Source: Rhizobium sp. CF080 (GTDB lineage: Bacteria; Pseudomonadota; Alphaproteobacteria; Rhizobiales; Rhizobiaceae). From it: DNA of 64,000 nt. The stretch lies in contig NZ_AKKC02000012.1 in the NCBI RefSeq assembly GCF_000282095.2, positions 1 to 64,000 of the forward strand, in the 5' to 3' direction. The notes beneath the pieces are model-generated. The model was not told the origin of the DNA and ran no database searches. It was given only the letters and a program-made list of their open reading frames with translations. The position numbers and the translations under genes were made by a program. Shown in pieces: positions 53,901 to 62,362 of this stretch (position 1 is the first letter of the stretch; the number at the start of each line of letters is the position of its first letter).

Positions 53901-54687
53901 GGGATGGTCCTTCCGTTGGTTCTGTCACGAGGCGCGGTACGGCGCCGATCAGGGCCCTGGCCGCAGGCGATTGCGGGTTTTCGATCACCTGCCGCGTCGG
54001 CCCGGTCTCGGTGAGCCGCCCGGTTTCCATGACGGCGATCCGGTGCGAGACGGCGCGCAGGACGGCGAGATCGTGCGAGACGAAAAGATAGCTAATGCTG
54101 CGCTCTTCTTGTAGCTCGACCAGCAGCTCAAGGATCTTGCCGCGGATCGAGACATCCAGCGCCGACACCGCCTCGTCGAGCACGATCAGCGACGGTTTCG
54201 TGGCGATCGCGCGGGCAATGGCGATGCGCTGCCGCTGACCGCCGGAAACATCGCGGATCGATCGCTCCGCATAGCTTGCCAGCAGGCCGACGCGATCGAG
54301 AAGCGCTGCGATTTCCCGCGGGCGCTCGGCTTTCGGCACGATATTATGGATGCGCAGCGGATCGTCGAGCACCGAGGCAACGGTGGCACGCGGATTGAAG
54401 GCGCCGAGCACGTCCTGAAACACCATCTGCATCCTGGCGCGGCGATGGCGCAGTTCGGCGCCGGAGAGTGTCAGCCAGTCCTCGCCCTCGAACCGGATCG
54501 CGCCAGCATCGGCTGGCAATAGTCGCATAAGAATGCGGGCGAGGGTGGTTTTCCCGCTGCCCGAGGCGCCGACGAGGCCGAGCGTCTCGCCGGGTTCAAG
54601 CGTCAGCGAAACATCGCTGACCGCTGCTACCTCGCGACCACCGGAGGAGAAACGCTTCGAGAGGTTTTCGATCGTCAGCAGGGTCAC
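53890..54687 (-). CDS. Oligopeptide-type ABC ATPase, DppF-like
   Basis: A 265-residue ABC ATPase: Walker A GASGSGKTT, signature VSGGQRQR, Walker B VLDEAVSALD, H-loop FVSHDL. Second of two ATPases for this importer, coded separately here, unlike the fused forms in the two other oligopeptide systems in the window. The start overlaps the DppD-like stop by ATGA. Confidence 0.91.
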   Translation of the reverse strand: MTLLTIENLSKRFSSGGREVAAVSDVSLTLEPGETLGLVGASGSGKTTLARILMRLLPADAGAIRFEGEDWLTLSGAELRHRRARMQMVFQDVLGAFNPRATVASVLDDPLRIHNIVPKAERPREIAALLDRVGLLASYAERSIRDVSGGQRQRIAIARAIATKPSLIVLDEAVSALDVSIRGKILELLVELQEERSISYLFVSHDLAVLRAVSHRIAVMETGRLTETGPTRQVIENPQSPAARALIGAVPRLVTEPTEGPSHDV

Positions 54688-55466
54688 GACGCGGCCTCCC
54701 GGATGAGCGGCGTTGTCGTAAGGTCGCGGTGACTGGCGATCAGCATCCTCGTGTATGTCTCTCTGGGTGACGAGAGGACATGTCCCGTCGGCCCGATTTC
54801 AACCAGCCTGCCATCCTTGAAAATCGCCACGCGGTCGGCAAAGCCCGAGGCCAGCGCGATGTCGTGGGTGATGAAGATCAGTGTCATGCCCGCCTCACGG
54901 ACGAGTTCATCGAGCAGCGAGACGATCTCCGCCTGCACGGCCATGTCGAGCGCGCTGGTCGCCTCGTCGGCGATCAGGATGCCGGGCCTGGTGGCAAGGG
55001 CTGCGGCGATCGCGACGCGCTGCCGTTGTCCGCCGGAAAGCTGGTGCGGAAAGGCCTTCATCGCCTTGTCCGGCTCCGGAATGCGGACTCGCTCCAGCAT
55101 TTTTAGTGCGTGGGCATAAGCCTCTCTCCAAGACAGCCCGAGATGCCGGCGAGCGCCTTCAGCCACCTGTTCGCCGATATCAAGCACCGGGTTGAGGCTG
55201 GAGGAGGGGTCCTGGAAAACGAAACCGAGATCGCGGCCGGGCAGTGGCGGATGGCCTGAAGACCATCGCATCTCGCCTGCCACCTTTGCACCCAGCGGCA
55301 AGAGCCCTGCCACGGCGCGGGCCAGCGTGCTTTTGCCCGACCCGCTTTCGCCGATGATCGCCAGCCGCTCACCGGCGGCGATATCGAGGTCTATCTGGTT
55401 CAGCGCCGGCATCGTCTGGCCACGATAGGTGACCGACAGGTTTCGGATTTCGCAAAGCGTACTCAT
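54684..55466 (-). CDS. Oligopeptide-type ABC ATPase, DppD-like
   Basis: A 260-residue ABC ATPase with Walker A GESGSGKST, signature LSGGQRQR, Walker B ADEATSALD and H-loop FITHDI. It lacks most of the C-terminal oligopeptide-transporter extension often seen in DppD, making it rather short. The start at 55466 overlaps the permease stop (ATGA). Confidence 0.91.
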   Translation of the reverse strand: MSTLCEIRNLSVTYRGQTMPALNQIDLDIAAGERLAIIGESGSGKSTLARAVAGLLPLGAKVAGEMRWSSGHPPLPGRDLGFVFQDPSSSLNPVLDIGEQVAEGARRHLGLSWREAYAHALKMLERVRIPEPDKAMKAFPHQLSGGQRQRVAIAAALATRPGILIADEATSALDMAVQAEIVSLLDELVREAGMTLIFITHDIALASGFADRVAIFKDGRLVEIGPTGHVLSSPRETYTRMLIASHRDLTTTPLIREAAS

Positions 55467-56293
55467 GGCTCCAGCCTCCGTCCCGCGAGCGCCTTGGTCA
55501 GGCCCTCGCTGAACAGGTAGACGCCGACGACCGTGACCACCAGCGCGACGCCCGGAAAGATCGAAAGCGATGGCGAGGAACGCAGGATGTTGCGGCCCTC
55601 GGCGATCATCGAGCCCCAAGTGACGACGTTCGGATCGCCGAGCCCGAGAAAAGAAAGCGCGGCTTCGGTGAGGATCGCCGCCGCGACGATGATCGCCGAC
55701 AGCGCCAGAACCGGCGGCAGGGCGTTGGGGAGGATTTCCCGGAAGGCGATTTCGGCCGGATGCATGCCGATCACCCGGGCGGAAGCGACATAGTCCCGTT
55801 CGCGGATCGAAAGCACCTGCGCCCGCGTCAGCCGCGCCGGATCCGCCCAGGCGCCGAGTGCAATCGCCATCACCACGACCGGCACCGAGGCGCCGATGAC
55901 GCTGACGAAGGCCAGCGCCAGCAGGAAGCTCGGGACGATCTGGAAGGCATCGACGACGCGCATCAGCCCCTCGTCGATTAGCCCGCCGGCAAAACCGGCC
56001 GTCAGCCCGAGGCAGAGGCCGATGGCTATCGCCGCCAACGCTGCCGCAAGACCGACCGCCAGCGAGGTACGGGTTCCGTGGATTATACCGGCCAGCACAT
56101 CGCGGCCAAGCCGGTCGGTGCCGAGCGGGAAGGCGGGATCGATGAACGGCGGCAGCAACGCCCGGCCGGCGATGCGCAGCGGATCGCCCGGGGAAAGAGC
56201 GGGGGCGAGGAGTGCGATCAGCACCAGAGCCGCAAGGATGCCGAAGCCGATCGCGCCTTCCGGCGTGCGGACCAGATCTCGAAGCAGCCTCAT
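55463..56293 (-). CDS. Oligopeptide-type ABC permease, DppC-like
   Basis: A 276-residue permease with FPLGTDRLGRDVLAGIIHG and an EAA loop (VIGMHPAEIAFREILPNALP). ATG at 56293 has GAGAGGGCG upstream and begins ten bases after the DppB-like stop; the in-frame extension of 19 residues would overlap that gene without a ribosome site. Confidence 0.9.
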   Translation of the reverse strand: MRLLRDLVRTPEGAIGFGILAALVLIALLAPALSPGDPLRIAGRALLPPFIDPAFPLGTDRLGRDVLAGIIHGTRTSLAVGLAAALAAIAIGLCLGLTAGFAGGLIDEGLMRVVDAFQIVPSFLLALAFVSVIGASVPVVVMAIALGAWADPARLTRAQVLSIRERDYVASARVIGMHPAEIAFREILPNALPPVLALSAIIVAAAILTEAALSFLGLGDPNVVTWGSMIAEGRNILRSSPSLSIFPGVALVVTVVGVYLFSEGLTKALAGRRLEP

Positions 56294-56303
56294 ACGCGCC
56301 CTC

Positions 56304-57293
56304 TCATGTATTGGGCTCCGAGGCGCCGACACGCGGGTCGAGCGCGGCATAGACGATGTCGATAATGAGGTTGACGCAGATCACCAGCACGGCGCTGACG
56401 ACGATGATGCCCATCAGCAGCGGCGCATCGCGGCCGCTGACGGCCTCCTGCGCCAGCCGGCCGAAACCGGGAATGGCAAAGATGCTCTCGATGACGACGC
56501 TGCCGCCGAGCATGGCCGCCGATTGCAGGCCGAGCATGGTGACGAGCGGCAGAAGCGCGTTGCGGGCCACATGGCGCAGCACGATGCGGCTGCGGGACAG
56601 GCCTTTCGAGCGGGCAAAGAGCACGAAATCCAGTGTCCAGGCTTCGGCCATGCCGGAGCGCATCACCCGCAGGAACAGCGCCATGTAGATCAGCGCCAGC
56701 GCGCTGACCGGCAGAACAAGATGCTTGGCGATATCCAAAGCTCGGGCGAAGCCCGCTTTGCCCGAGGCGATGGTCTCGATGCCTGATGTCGGTAGCCAGC
56801 GGAGCTGCACGGCAAACACGATGCTGAGCACCAGCCCAAGCCAGAAGCTGGGGATCGCGTAGAGGATGAGAGAGGCCGTCGAAAGTACTCTGTCCCTTAA
56901 ACTTTCAGGCCTTGCACCGGCAACGATGCCGAGCGCCGAACCGAGCCCAAAGGAGAGCGCCGTGGCGCTGCCCATCAACAGAAGCGTGTTGGGCAGGCGC
57001 TCCAGGATGAGGTCGAGGACGGGCCTGCCGAAGGCGACCGACCAGCCGAGATCGAATGTCGCCAGCGAGGAGAAATAGAGCCAGAGCCGGGCGAGCATCG
57101 ACTGGTCGAGGCCGTAGGCCTGGCGCAGCGACTGGGCGACGGTCGCGTCGCCGCCGCCGATCGACAGGAGATAGGCGTCCACCGCATCGCCGGAGGCCGA
57201 TTCGAGCAGGAGGAAGGTCAGGACGACAACGATCAGCAGCACCGGAATGCTGCTGATCGCGCGACGTCGGATCAATCGAATGGCTCGGTTCAC
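56304..57293 (-). CDS. Oligopeptide-type ABC permease, DppB-like
   Basis: A 329-residue inner-membrane permease with the DppB-type region (YGLDQSMLARLWLYFSSLA) and a C-terminal DIVYAALDPRVG. It starts at GTG 57293, 40 bases after the binding-protein stop, with AGAGGCG upstream. Forms the pore with the 55463-56293 subunit. Confidence 0.9.
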   Translation of the reverse strand: MNRAIRLIRRRAISSIPVLLIVVVLTFLLLESASGDAVDAYLLSIGGGDATVAQSLRQAYGLDQSMLARLWLYFSSLATFDLGWSVAFGRPVLDLILERLPNTLLLMGSATALSFGLGSALGIVAGARPESLRDRVLSTASLILYAIPSFWLGLVLSIVFAVQLRWLPTSGIETIASGKAGFARALDIAKHLVLPVSALALIYMALFLRVMRSGMAEAWTLDFVLFARSKGLSRSRIVLRHVARNALLPLVTMLGLQSAAMLGGSVVIESIFAIPGFGRLAQEAVSGRDAPLLMGIIVVSAVLVICVNLIIDIVYAALDPRVGASEPNT

Positions 57294-57333
57294 GCCGAAA
57301 AGCGCCTCTGAATCGGATAGTGCGGAGAGCCTA

Positions 57334-58935
57334 TCACGATTTCAGCGCGGTATCCGACCAGTTGGACACGGCCCAGCGCGGATTGTTGGAGACGTTTTGC
57401 ACCGTGTCACGCGCCACTGTGATAAAGCCCCATTCGGCGACGTTGATCAGCGGTAGATCGGTAGCGACGATCTTCTGGAACTGCTTGTAGAGTTCCGTGC
57501 GGGCCGCGGTATCGACCGTTTCAGCAGCCTTGGCGATGATGCCGTCGAGCTCCTTGTTCTCGTAGCCCCCCTGGTTGGAGAAGGGCACGCCGGCCGGAAT
57601 GCCGGACCGGACGAGGATGGTCGTCGAGATTGCCGGGTCGCCGCGGAAGACCGGCGGGCCGATCGCGAGATCGAAATCGTGATCCGTGTAGACCGCCTTC
57701 TGGTGGGCCGCCGAATCCGCGTTGATGAGCTGTGCATCGATGCCGACTGCCGCAAGCGCCTGGCGGAGATAGTCGCCGAACTGCTTGGTCTCGTTGAAAT
57801 AGGGCGCCGGGCGCAGTTTCAGCGAGAAGCGGGTGCCATTGGCGCCCTTCTTGTAGCCGGCCTCGTCGAGCAGCGCATTCGCCTTGGCAGTGTCGAAAGC
57901 GTAGGTCGGGACGCTGGCATCATAGAATTCCGGCGCATTCTTCGGCACGAGGCCGGTCGAGGCAGCGGCGTAACCCAAGAAGATCGTGTCGACAACGAAC
58001 TTCCTGTCGATCGCGTGGGCGATTGCCTGGCGCACCTTGACGTCGGCGAGCTCCTTGCGGCGGTGGTTGATCTCGACAACGAGCTGGTAGGTCAGCGCCT
58101 CGTAGCCCTTGGAGATGACCTTGATGCCCGGCACCTTGGAAATGCGGGCGAGATCGGTGAGCGGCACGGCCGAAAAGGCTGCAAGCTGGATTTCCTCCGC
58201 TTCCAGCGCAGCGCCAGCGCCGGCGCGGTCCGGCAGGACGCGGAAGATGACCTCGTCGAGCTTCGGCTCGCCCTTGCCCCAGTAGTCCGCATTCTTGGTC
58301 AGGCGATAATATTCGCCCGGCTTGTATTCGGTCAGCTTGAACGGCCCGGTGCCGACCAGCTTCACATTGGCCGGGTTGGTGGCGATGTCGGTGCCTTCGT
58401 AAAGGTGTTTCGGCACGACGCTGCTGACCACCGGCAGGGCGTTGCGGATGAGCTGCAGCGGTGTCGGCTTTGAGAACTTGAAGACCGCGGTCGTCGCGTC
58501 CGGCGTCTCGACGGCTTCGAGATTGGCGAAGACCAGGCGGCCGAGGTTCTGCAGCGGTTTCCAGATGGCGAGCGCCGAATAAGCGACGTCGGCCGAGGTG
58601 AAAGGCTTGCCATCATGCCATTTCACGCCTTCGCGCAGCTTGAAGGTGACCGATTTGCCGTCTGCCGAGCCTTCCCAGGAGGTGGCGAGGCGCGGTGCGA
58701 GGCCGTCCTTGCCGTCGAAGGAGGCCTCGGCGAGCGGCTCGACCACCTTGCTCGCGATGAAGAAGACACCGTTCGAGGCGACGATCGCGGGATTGAGGTT
58801 TTTAGGCTCGGAATCGGCCGCTACGATCAGCCGGCTACCGGCCTGGGCAAGCGTTACGGTCGGAAGCGCGGTCGAGGCGAGCAGTGTGCCGCCCGCCTGC
58901 AAGAGGGTCCGTCGGGATAGGTTGGCGATCGTCAT
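57334..58935 (-). CDS. Oligopeptide-type ABC solute-binding protein with Tat-like signal
   Basis: A 533-residue SBP_bac_5 protein containing VTFKLREGVKWHDGKPFTSA and GTGPFKLTEY family blocks. The N-terminus MTIANLSRRTLLQAGGTLL has a good twin-arginine motif (SRRTLLQ), so Tat export is likely. GGAGAGAGC before the ATG at 58935 defines the start; the much longer open frame upstream is antisense-type noise. First gene of a six-gene operon ending in the aminotransferase. Confidence 0.91.
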   Translation of the reverse strand: MTIANLSRRTLLQAGGTLLASTALPTVTLAQAGSRLIVAADSEPKNLNPAIVASNGVFFIASKVVEPLAEASFDGKDGLAPRLATSWEGSADGKSVTFKLREGVKWHDGKPFTSADVAYSALAIWKPLQNLGRLVFANLEAVETPDATTAVFKFSKPTPLQLIRNALPVVSSVVPKHLYEGTDIATNPANVKLVGTGPFKLTEYKPGEYYRLTKNADYWGKGEPKLDEVIFRVLPDRAGAGAALEAEEIQLAAFSAVPLTDLARISKVPGIKVISKGYEALTYQLVVEINHRRKELADVKVRQAIAHAIDRKFVVDTIFLGYAAASTGLVPKNAPEFYDASVPTYAFDTAKANALLDEAGYKKGANGTRFSLKLRPAPYFNETKQFGDYLRQALAAVGIDAQLINADSAAHQKAVYTDHDFDLAIGPPVFRGDPAISTTILVRSGIPAGVPFSNQGGYENKELDGIIAKAAETVDTAARTELYKQFQKIVATDLPLINVAEWGFITVARDTVQNVSNNPRWAVSNWSDTALKS

Positions 58936-59081
58936 TGCTCTCTCCTGCATCCAGCGATTTTTCAGCATATTGCCAGCGAAATGGCCGGTCGCACAGGCAG
59001 GAAATTCCTTTGCGGGGCATTCGGGAACAAATTCTTGGATGCGCAGGGGCGGCGGGCGCATTTCCTTTGCGCCATAAAGGC

Positions 59082-59654
59082 TTAGTGCCGGGTCTTCAGC
59101 TTGTCGCGAAGGGCGGCGAGGATCTCCTCCGCGAGCGGCGCATCGCCGACCGCGCGGGCGAGCGTCAGCCCTCCGACCATCTGGGACAGGATGACGATCG
59201 ACTTGCGGCGCCGGTCCTCGTCGCCATCGCCGTCGACGATCTCCTGCAGCAGCTGCAGGTGGTTTTCGATGCCTTCGGCGAATACGGATTGCACGGCTTC
59301 GCCTTGGCGGGAAGCATCGGCGCAGAGCGAGGCGAAGGTACAGCCCTTTGCCCTGACCAGCAGGTTCTGTCGGGACAGGTACATTTCGGTGATGGCCTTG
59401 AGGGCCTTGTCGCGGGTGCGGCTTATAGTCTCCCGCCACAGAGTGACGTTGAGCGCCAGCGCCTGGCGCGAAGCCTCGGCCGCCAGATCCACCTTGGATC
59501 TGAACTGGCCGTAAAATCCCCCGTGCGTCAGGCCCGCCGCCTTCATCAGGTCGGCAATGCCGATGCCGTCGAAGCCGTATTCGCGAAACAGTTCGCCCGC
59601 TTTCAACACCACGCGGGCACGGTTCTCCTCGGCTTCCTGGCGGCTCACCTTCAT
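59082..59654 (-). CDS. TetR-family regulator of the KAS II/thiolase pair
   Basis: A 190-residue TetR protein: HTH with GIGIADLMKAAGLTHGGFYGQFRSK (about residues 31-55) and a C-terminal domain with KGCTFASLCADA, the pattern of regulators whose C-domain begins with a conserved GC. The start at 59654 is 93 bases from the divergent fabF-like gene; a 13-base inverted repeat lies between them. Likely autoregulator and repressor of that pair. Confidence 0.87.
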   Translation of the reverse strand: MKVSRQEAEENRARVVLKAGELFREYGFDGIGIADLMKAAGLTHGGFYGQFRSKVDLAAEASRQALALNVTLWRETISRTRDKALKAITEMYLSRQNLLVRAKGCTFASLCADASRQGEAVQSVFAEGIENHLQLLQEIVDGDGDEDRRRKSIVILSQMVGGLTLARAVGDAPLAEEILAALRDKLKTRH

Positions 59655-59686
59655 CGTCTTCTCCTTCGAACCATCTTGACTCTTAT

Positions 59687-59729
59687 ATTTTGATCGTCAT
59701 CTAAAAGGGCGTTATATGATGATCAAAAT
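59687..59729. promoter_or_regulatory. Long inverted repeat in the TetR/fabF-like divergent promoter
   Basis: ATTTTGATCGTCA (59687-59699) and TGATGATCAAAAT (59717-59729) are reverse complements with one mismatch, 17 bases apart. The region is the most AT-rich part of this neighbourhood and must hold both promoters. A TetR dimer pair binding the two arms is the simplest reading. Confidence 0.6.
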
Positions 59730-59746
59730 TTAAATCGAGGTGAAAC

Positions 59747-61036
59747 ATGCCGGCAAGACCGAGCGACAGAATAGTGATCACCGGCATGGGCATGGTCTCG
59801 CCGCTTGCGAGCGGCGTGGAGGCCAGCTGGAAACGCCTGATCGAGGGACGTTCCGGCCTGCGCCGGCTTTCTGACGACATGGTGCCGGATATCGACGCCA
59901 AGGTCGGCGGCGTCGTGCCCGGCATCGACGAGGACGAGTTCGGCTTCGATATGGATCTCGCGGTGCCGCACAAGGATCGCAAGAAGATGGACCGTTTCAT
60001 CGCCTTTGCGCTCGAAGCCTCGCGGCAGGCGCTGGAGCAGTCCGGGTGGGTCGCCGATACCGACGACAAGCAGGACCGCACCGCGACGATCATCGCCTCC
60101 GGCATCGGCGGCTTTCATACGATCGCCGAAGCTGTGCGCACGGTGGATGCCCGTGGCGCCAGTCGGCTATCGCCGTTTACCGTGCCATCGTTCCTCGTCA
60201 ATCTCGCAGCCGGCCATGTCTCCATCCGCTACGGGTTCAAGGGGCCGATCGGCGCCCCGGTAACGGCCTGCGCGGCAAGCGTTCAGGCGATCGGTGACGG
60301 CGTGCGGATGATCACGAGCGGCGAAGTCGATGTGGCGCTCTGTGGCGGCACCGAGGCCTGCATCAACCGCGTCGCACTTGGCGGATTTGCGGCGGCGCGC
60401 GGTCTTTCCACCGCATTCAACGATACGCCTGAGAAGGCGTCGCGACCGTTCGATGCGGCGCGGGACGGGTTCGTCATGGGCGAGGGCGCCGGCATCGTCG
60501 TCATCGAGACCCTCGAACATGCGCTGGCGCGTGGCGCAGCACCGCTCGTCGAAGTGGTCGGTTACGGCACCAGTGCTGACGCCTATCACCTGACGGCGGG
60601 TCCGGCCGATGGTTCAGGGGCAAAACGGGCGGTCCAGCGAGCTCTTCAGATGGCAGGGCTTCAACCCGAAGCGATCGGTTATCTCAACGCGCATGCCACA
60701 TCGACGCCGGTCGGCGACGCGGGCGAGCTCGCTGCGATCAAGTCCGTTTTCGGCACGAATAACGGCCCGGCGATCTCCTCGACCAAATCGGCGACCGGGC
60801 ATCTGCTCGGTGCCGCGGGCGGCCTGGAGGCGATCATCACCGCGCTGGCGCTGCGTGACGGCATATTGCCGCCGACCCTCAACCTCGAAGATCCCGATCC
60901 GCTCGCCGAAGGGCTCGATCTCATCGGTCCGCAGGCCCGTCACGCCGATGTCGAATATGCGCTGTCCAATGGGTTCGGCTTCGGCGGTGTGAACGCCAGC
61001 GTCATCCTGCGCCGCTTCGATGAAAACGCAAACTAG
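59747..61036 (+). CDS. Beta-ketoacyl-ACP synthase II (FabF-like)
   Basis: A 429-residue KAS II with a full catalytic triad: Cys175 (VTACAASVQ), His316 (YLNAHATSTPVGD) and His352 (SATGHLLGAAG), plus Lys347 in STKSATG. It condenses malonyl-ACP with acyl-ACP. It stands apart from any fab/acp operon, is paired with a thiolase ten bases downstream, and has its own TetR regulator, so it is probably a second, conditional copy with a special acyl substrate rather than the housekeeping FabF. GAGGTGAAAC precedes the ATG. Confidence 0.9.
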   Translation: MPARPSDRIVITGMGMVSPLASGVEASWKRLIEGRSGLRRLSDDMVPDIDAKVGGVVPGIDEDEFGFDMDLAVPHKDRKKMDRFIAFALEASRQALEQSGWVADTDDKQDRTATIIASGIGGFHTIAEAVRTVDARGASRLSPFTVPSFLVNLAAGHVSIRYGFKGPIGAPVTACAASVQAIGDGVRMITSGEVDVALCGGTEACINRVALGGFAAARGLSTAFNDTPEKASRPFDAARDGFVMGEGAGIVVIETLEHALARGAAPLVEVVGYGTSADAYHLTAGPADGSGAKRAVQRALQMAGLQPEAIGYLNAHATSTPVGDAGELAAIKSVFGTNNGPAISSTKSATGHLLGAAGGLEAIITALALRDGILPPTLNLEDPDPLAEGLDLIGPQARHADVEYALSNGFGFGGVNASVILRRFDENAN

Positions 61037-61046
61037 GAGAACCATC

Positions 61047-62225
61047 ATGTCCGAAGTCGTCATCGTCCAGCCGGTCCGCACCGCGATCGGCAAATATAAC
61101 GGCTCGCTCGCCGGCATTGCGGCCGTCGATCTCGGCGCCGCGGTGATCCGCGAGACGATCGCGCGCTCCGGCCTCAGCGCCGCCGAGGTTGCCTCGGTCG
61201 TGATGGGCAATGTCGTCCAGGCCGGCAACAAAATGAACCCGGCGCGGCAGGCGGCGATCCATGGCGGTCTGCCGGTCGTGGTGCCGGCCGTCACCGTCAA
61301 CCGTGTCTGCGGTTCGGGTGCCGAGGCGATTGCCAGTGCGGCCAAGGATATCTGGCTCGGCCATGCCAGGGCAGCGATTGCCGGTGGCATGGAGAACATG
61401 GACCGCGCGCCCTACCTGATGAGCGGCGGCCGCTGGGGTTATCGCATGGGCCATGCGGAGATCTTCGACAGCATGCTGCTCGACGGCCTTCACGATGCGT
61501 TTTCGGACAGACATTCCGGCTGGCACACGGAGGACATGATTGCCTCCCAGCAGATCAGTCGCGCGGACCAGGACCGCTGGGCGGCGCGTTCGCAGCAGCG
61601 TTTCAGTGCCGCGCAAGCGGAGGGCAGGTTCGCAGCCGAGATCGTCGGCATCGACCTCCCGGTGAAGGGTGGCGTGAAGAGTTTTGCCGCCGACGAAACG
61701 CCGAGGCCGGATACCACGATCGAAGCTCTTGCGAAGCTGAAGCCAGCCTTCCGCGACGACGGCACGATCACCGCCGGCAATGCGCCGGGCCTCAATAGCG
61801 GCGCGTCGGCGATGATCGTCGCCGACCGGGCCTTTGCTGAAGCCAGGGGCTTGGCGCCGATGGCGCGGCTGGTGTCCTATGGCGTTGCCGCGGTCGAGCC
61901 CGGCATGTTCGCGCTCGGACCTATTCCGGCCGTCAACCAGGCGCTGGAACGGGCTGGCTGGACGATCGGCGATATCGAGCGGATCGAGATCAACGAGGCC
62001 TATGCGGCGGTACCGCTCGCGGTCCTGAAAGGGCTCGGCCTGCCGGAGGATATCGCCAATGTCGAAGGCGGGGCGGTGGCGCACGGCCATCCCATCGGCG
62101 CAACGGGCGCGATCCTGACGACGCGGCTTCTGCATTCGATGCAGCGCGACGGGTTGAAGCGCGGTATCGTCACGCTCTGCATCGGCGGCGGCCAGGGCAT
62201 TGCGCTGGCGCTGGAAATGATCTGA
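61047..62225 (+). CDS. Acetyl-CoA acetyltransferase (thiolase) family protein
   Basis: A 392-residue thiolase with Cys88 (VNRVCGSGAEA, acyl-enzyme), His348 (AHGHPIGATG) and Cys378 (TLCIGGGQG), matching the numbering of biosynthetic thiolases closely. It could condense two acetyl-CoA or cleave 3-ketoacyl-CoA. AGGAGAA upstream fixes ATG 61047. Pairing a CoA-dependent thiolase with an ACP-dependent KAS is unusual, as the two normally serve separate pathways. Confidence 0.92.
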   Translation: MSEVVIVQPVRTAIGKYNGSLAGIAAVDLGAAVIRETIARSGLSAAEVASVVMGNVVQAGNKMNPARQAAIHGGLPVVVPAVTVNRVCGSGAEAIASAAKDIWLGHARAAIAGGMENMDRAPYLMSGGRWGYRMGHAEIFDSMLLDGLHDAFSDRHSGWHTEDMIASQQISRADQDRWAARSQQRFSAAQAEGRFAAEIVGIDLPVKGGVKSFAADETPRPDTTIEALAKLKPAFRDDGTITAGNAPGLNSGASAMIVADRAFAEARGLAPMARLVSYGVAAVEPGMFALGPIPAVNQALERAGWTIGDIERIEINEAYAAVPLAVLKGLGLPEDIANVEGGAVAHGHPIGATGAILTTRLLHSMQRDGLKRGIVTLCIGGGQGIALALEMI

Positions 62226-62237
62226 TCTCCTTGACGC

Positions 62238-62283
62238 GTATGTCGTTGCCCCGAAACCGGCTTCCAGTTTCGGGGCACATGCT
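62238..62283. repeat. Palindromic intergenic element (resembles rhizobial RIME-type repeat)
   Basis: TGCCCCGAAAC (62247-62257) and GTTTCGGGGCA (62267-62277) form a perfect 11-bp stem, flanked by outer ATGT/ACAT bases. The motif strongly recalls short palindromic elements scattered between genes in rhizobia, by memory only. It may also help end the thiolase transcript, although it has no T-run. Confidence 0.45.
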
Positions 62284-62289
62284 TCAGCA

Positions 62290-62321
62290 AAAAGCGCGGC
62301 AAGAGGGATTGCCGCGCTTTT
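62290..62321. terminator. Bidirectional terminator between thiolase and the binding protein
   Basis: AAAAGCGCGGCAA (62290-62302) pairs perfectly with TTGCCGCGCTTTT (62309-62321) around GAGGGA, giving a 13-bp stem with A and T runs on either side for the two converging genes. Confidence 0.85.
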
Positions 62322-62362
62322 CGTCTATCCAGGCAGAGAGGACCTTGGGGTCTTGAAGACCC

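Noticed and set aside
58936..59439. Long upstream extension of the Tat-type binding protein
   Set aside because: It crosses into the TetR gene region in another frame; the ribosome site and twin-arginine signal define the start at 58935.
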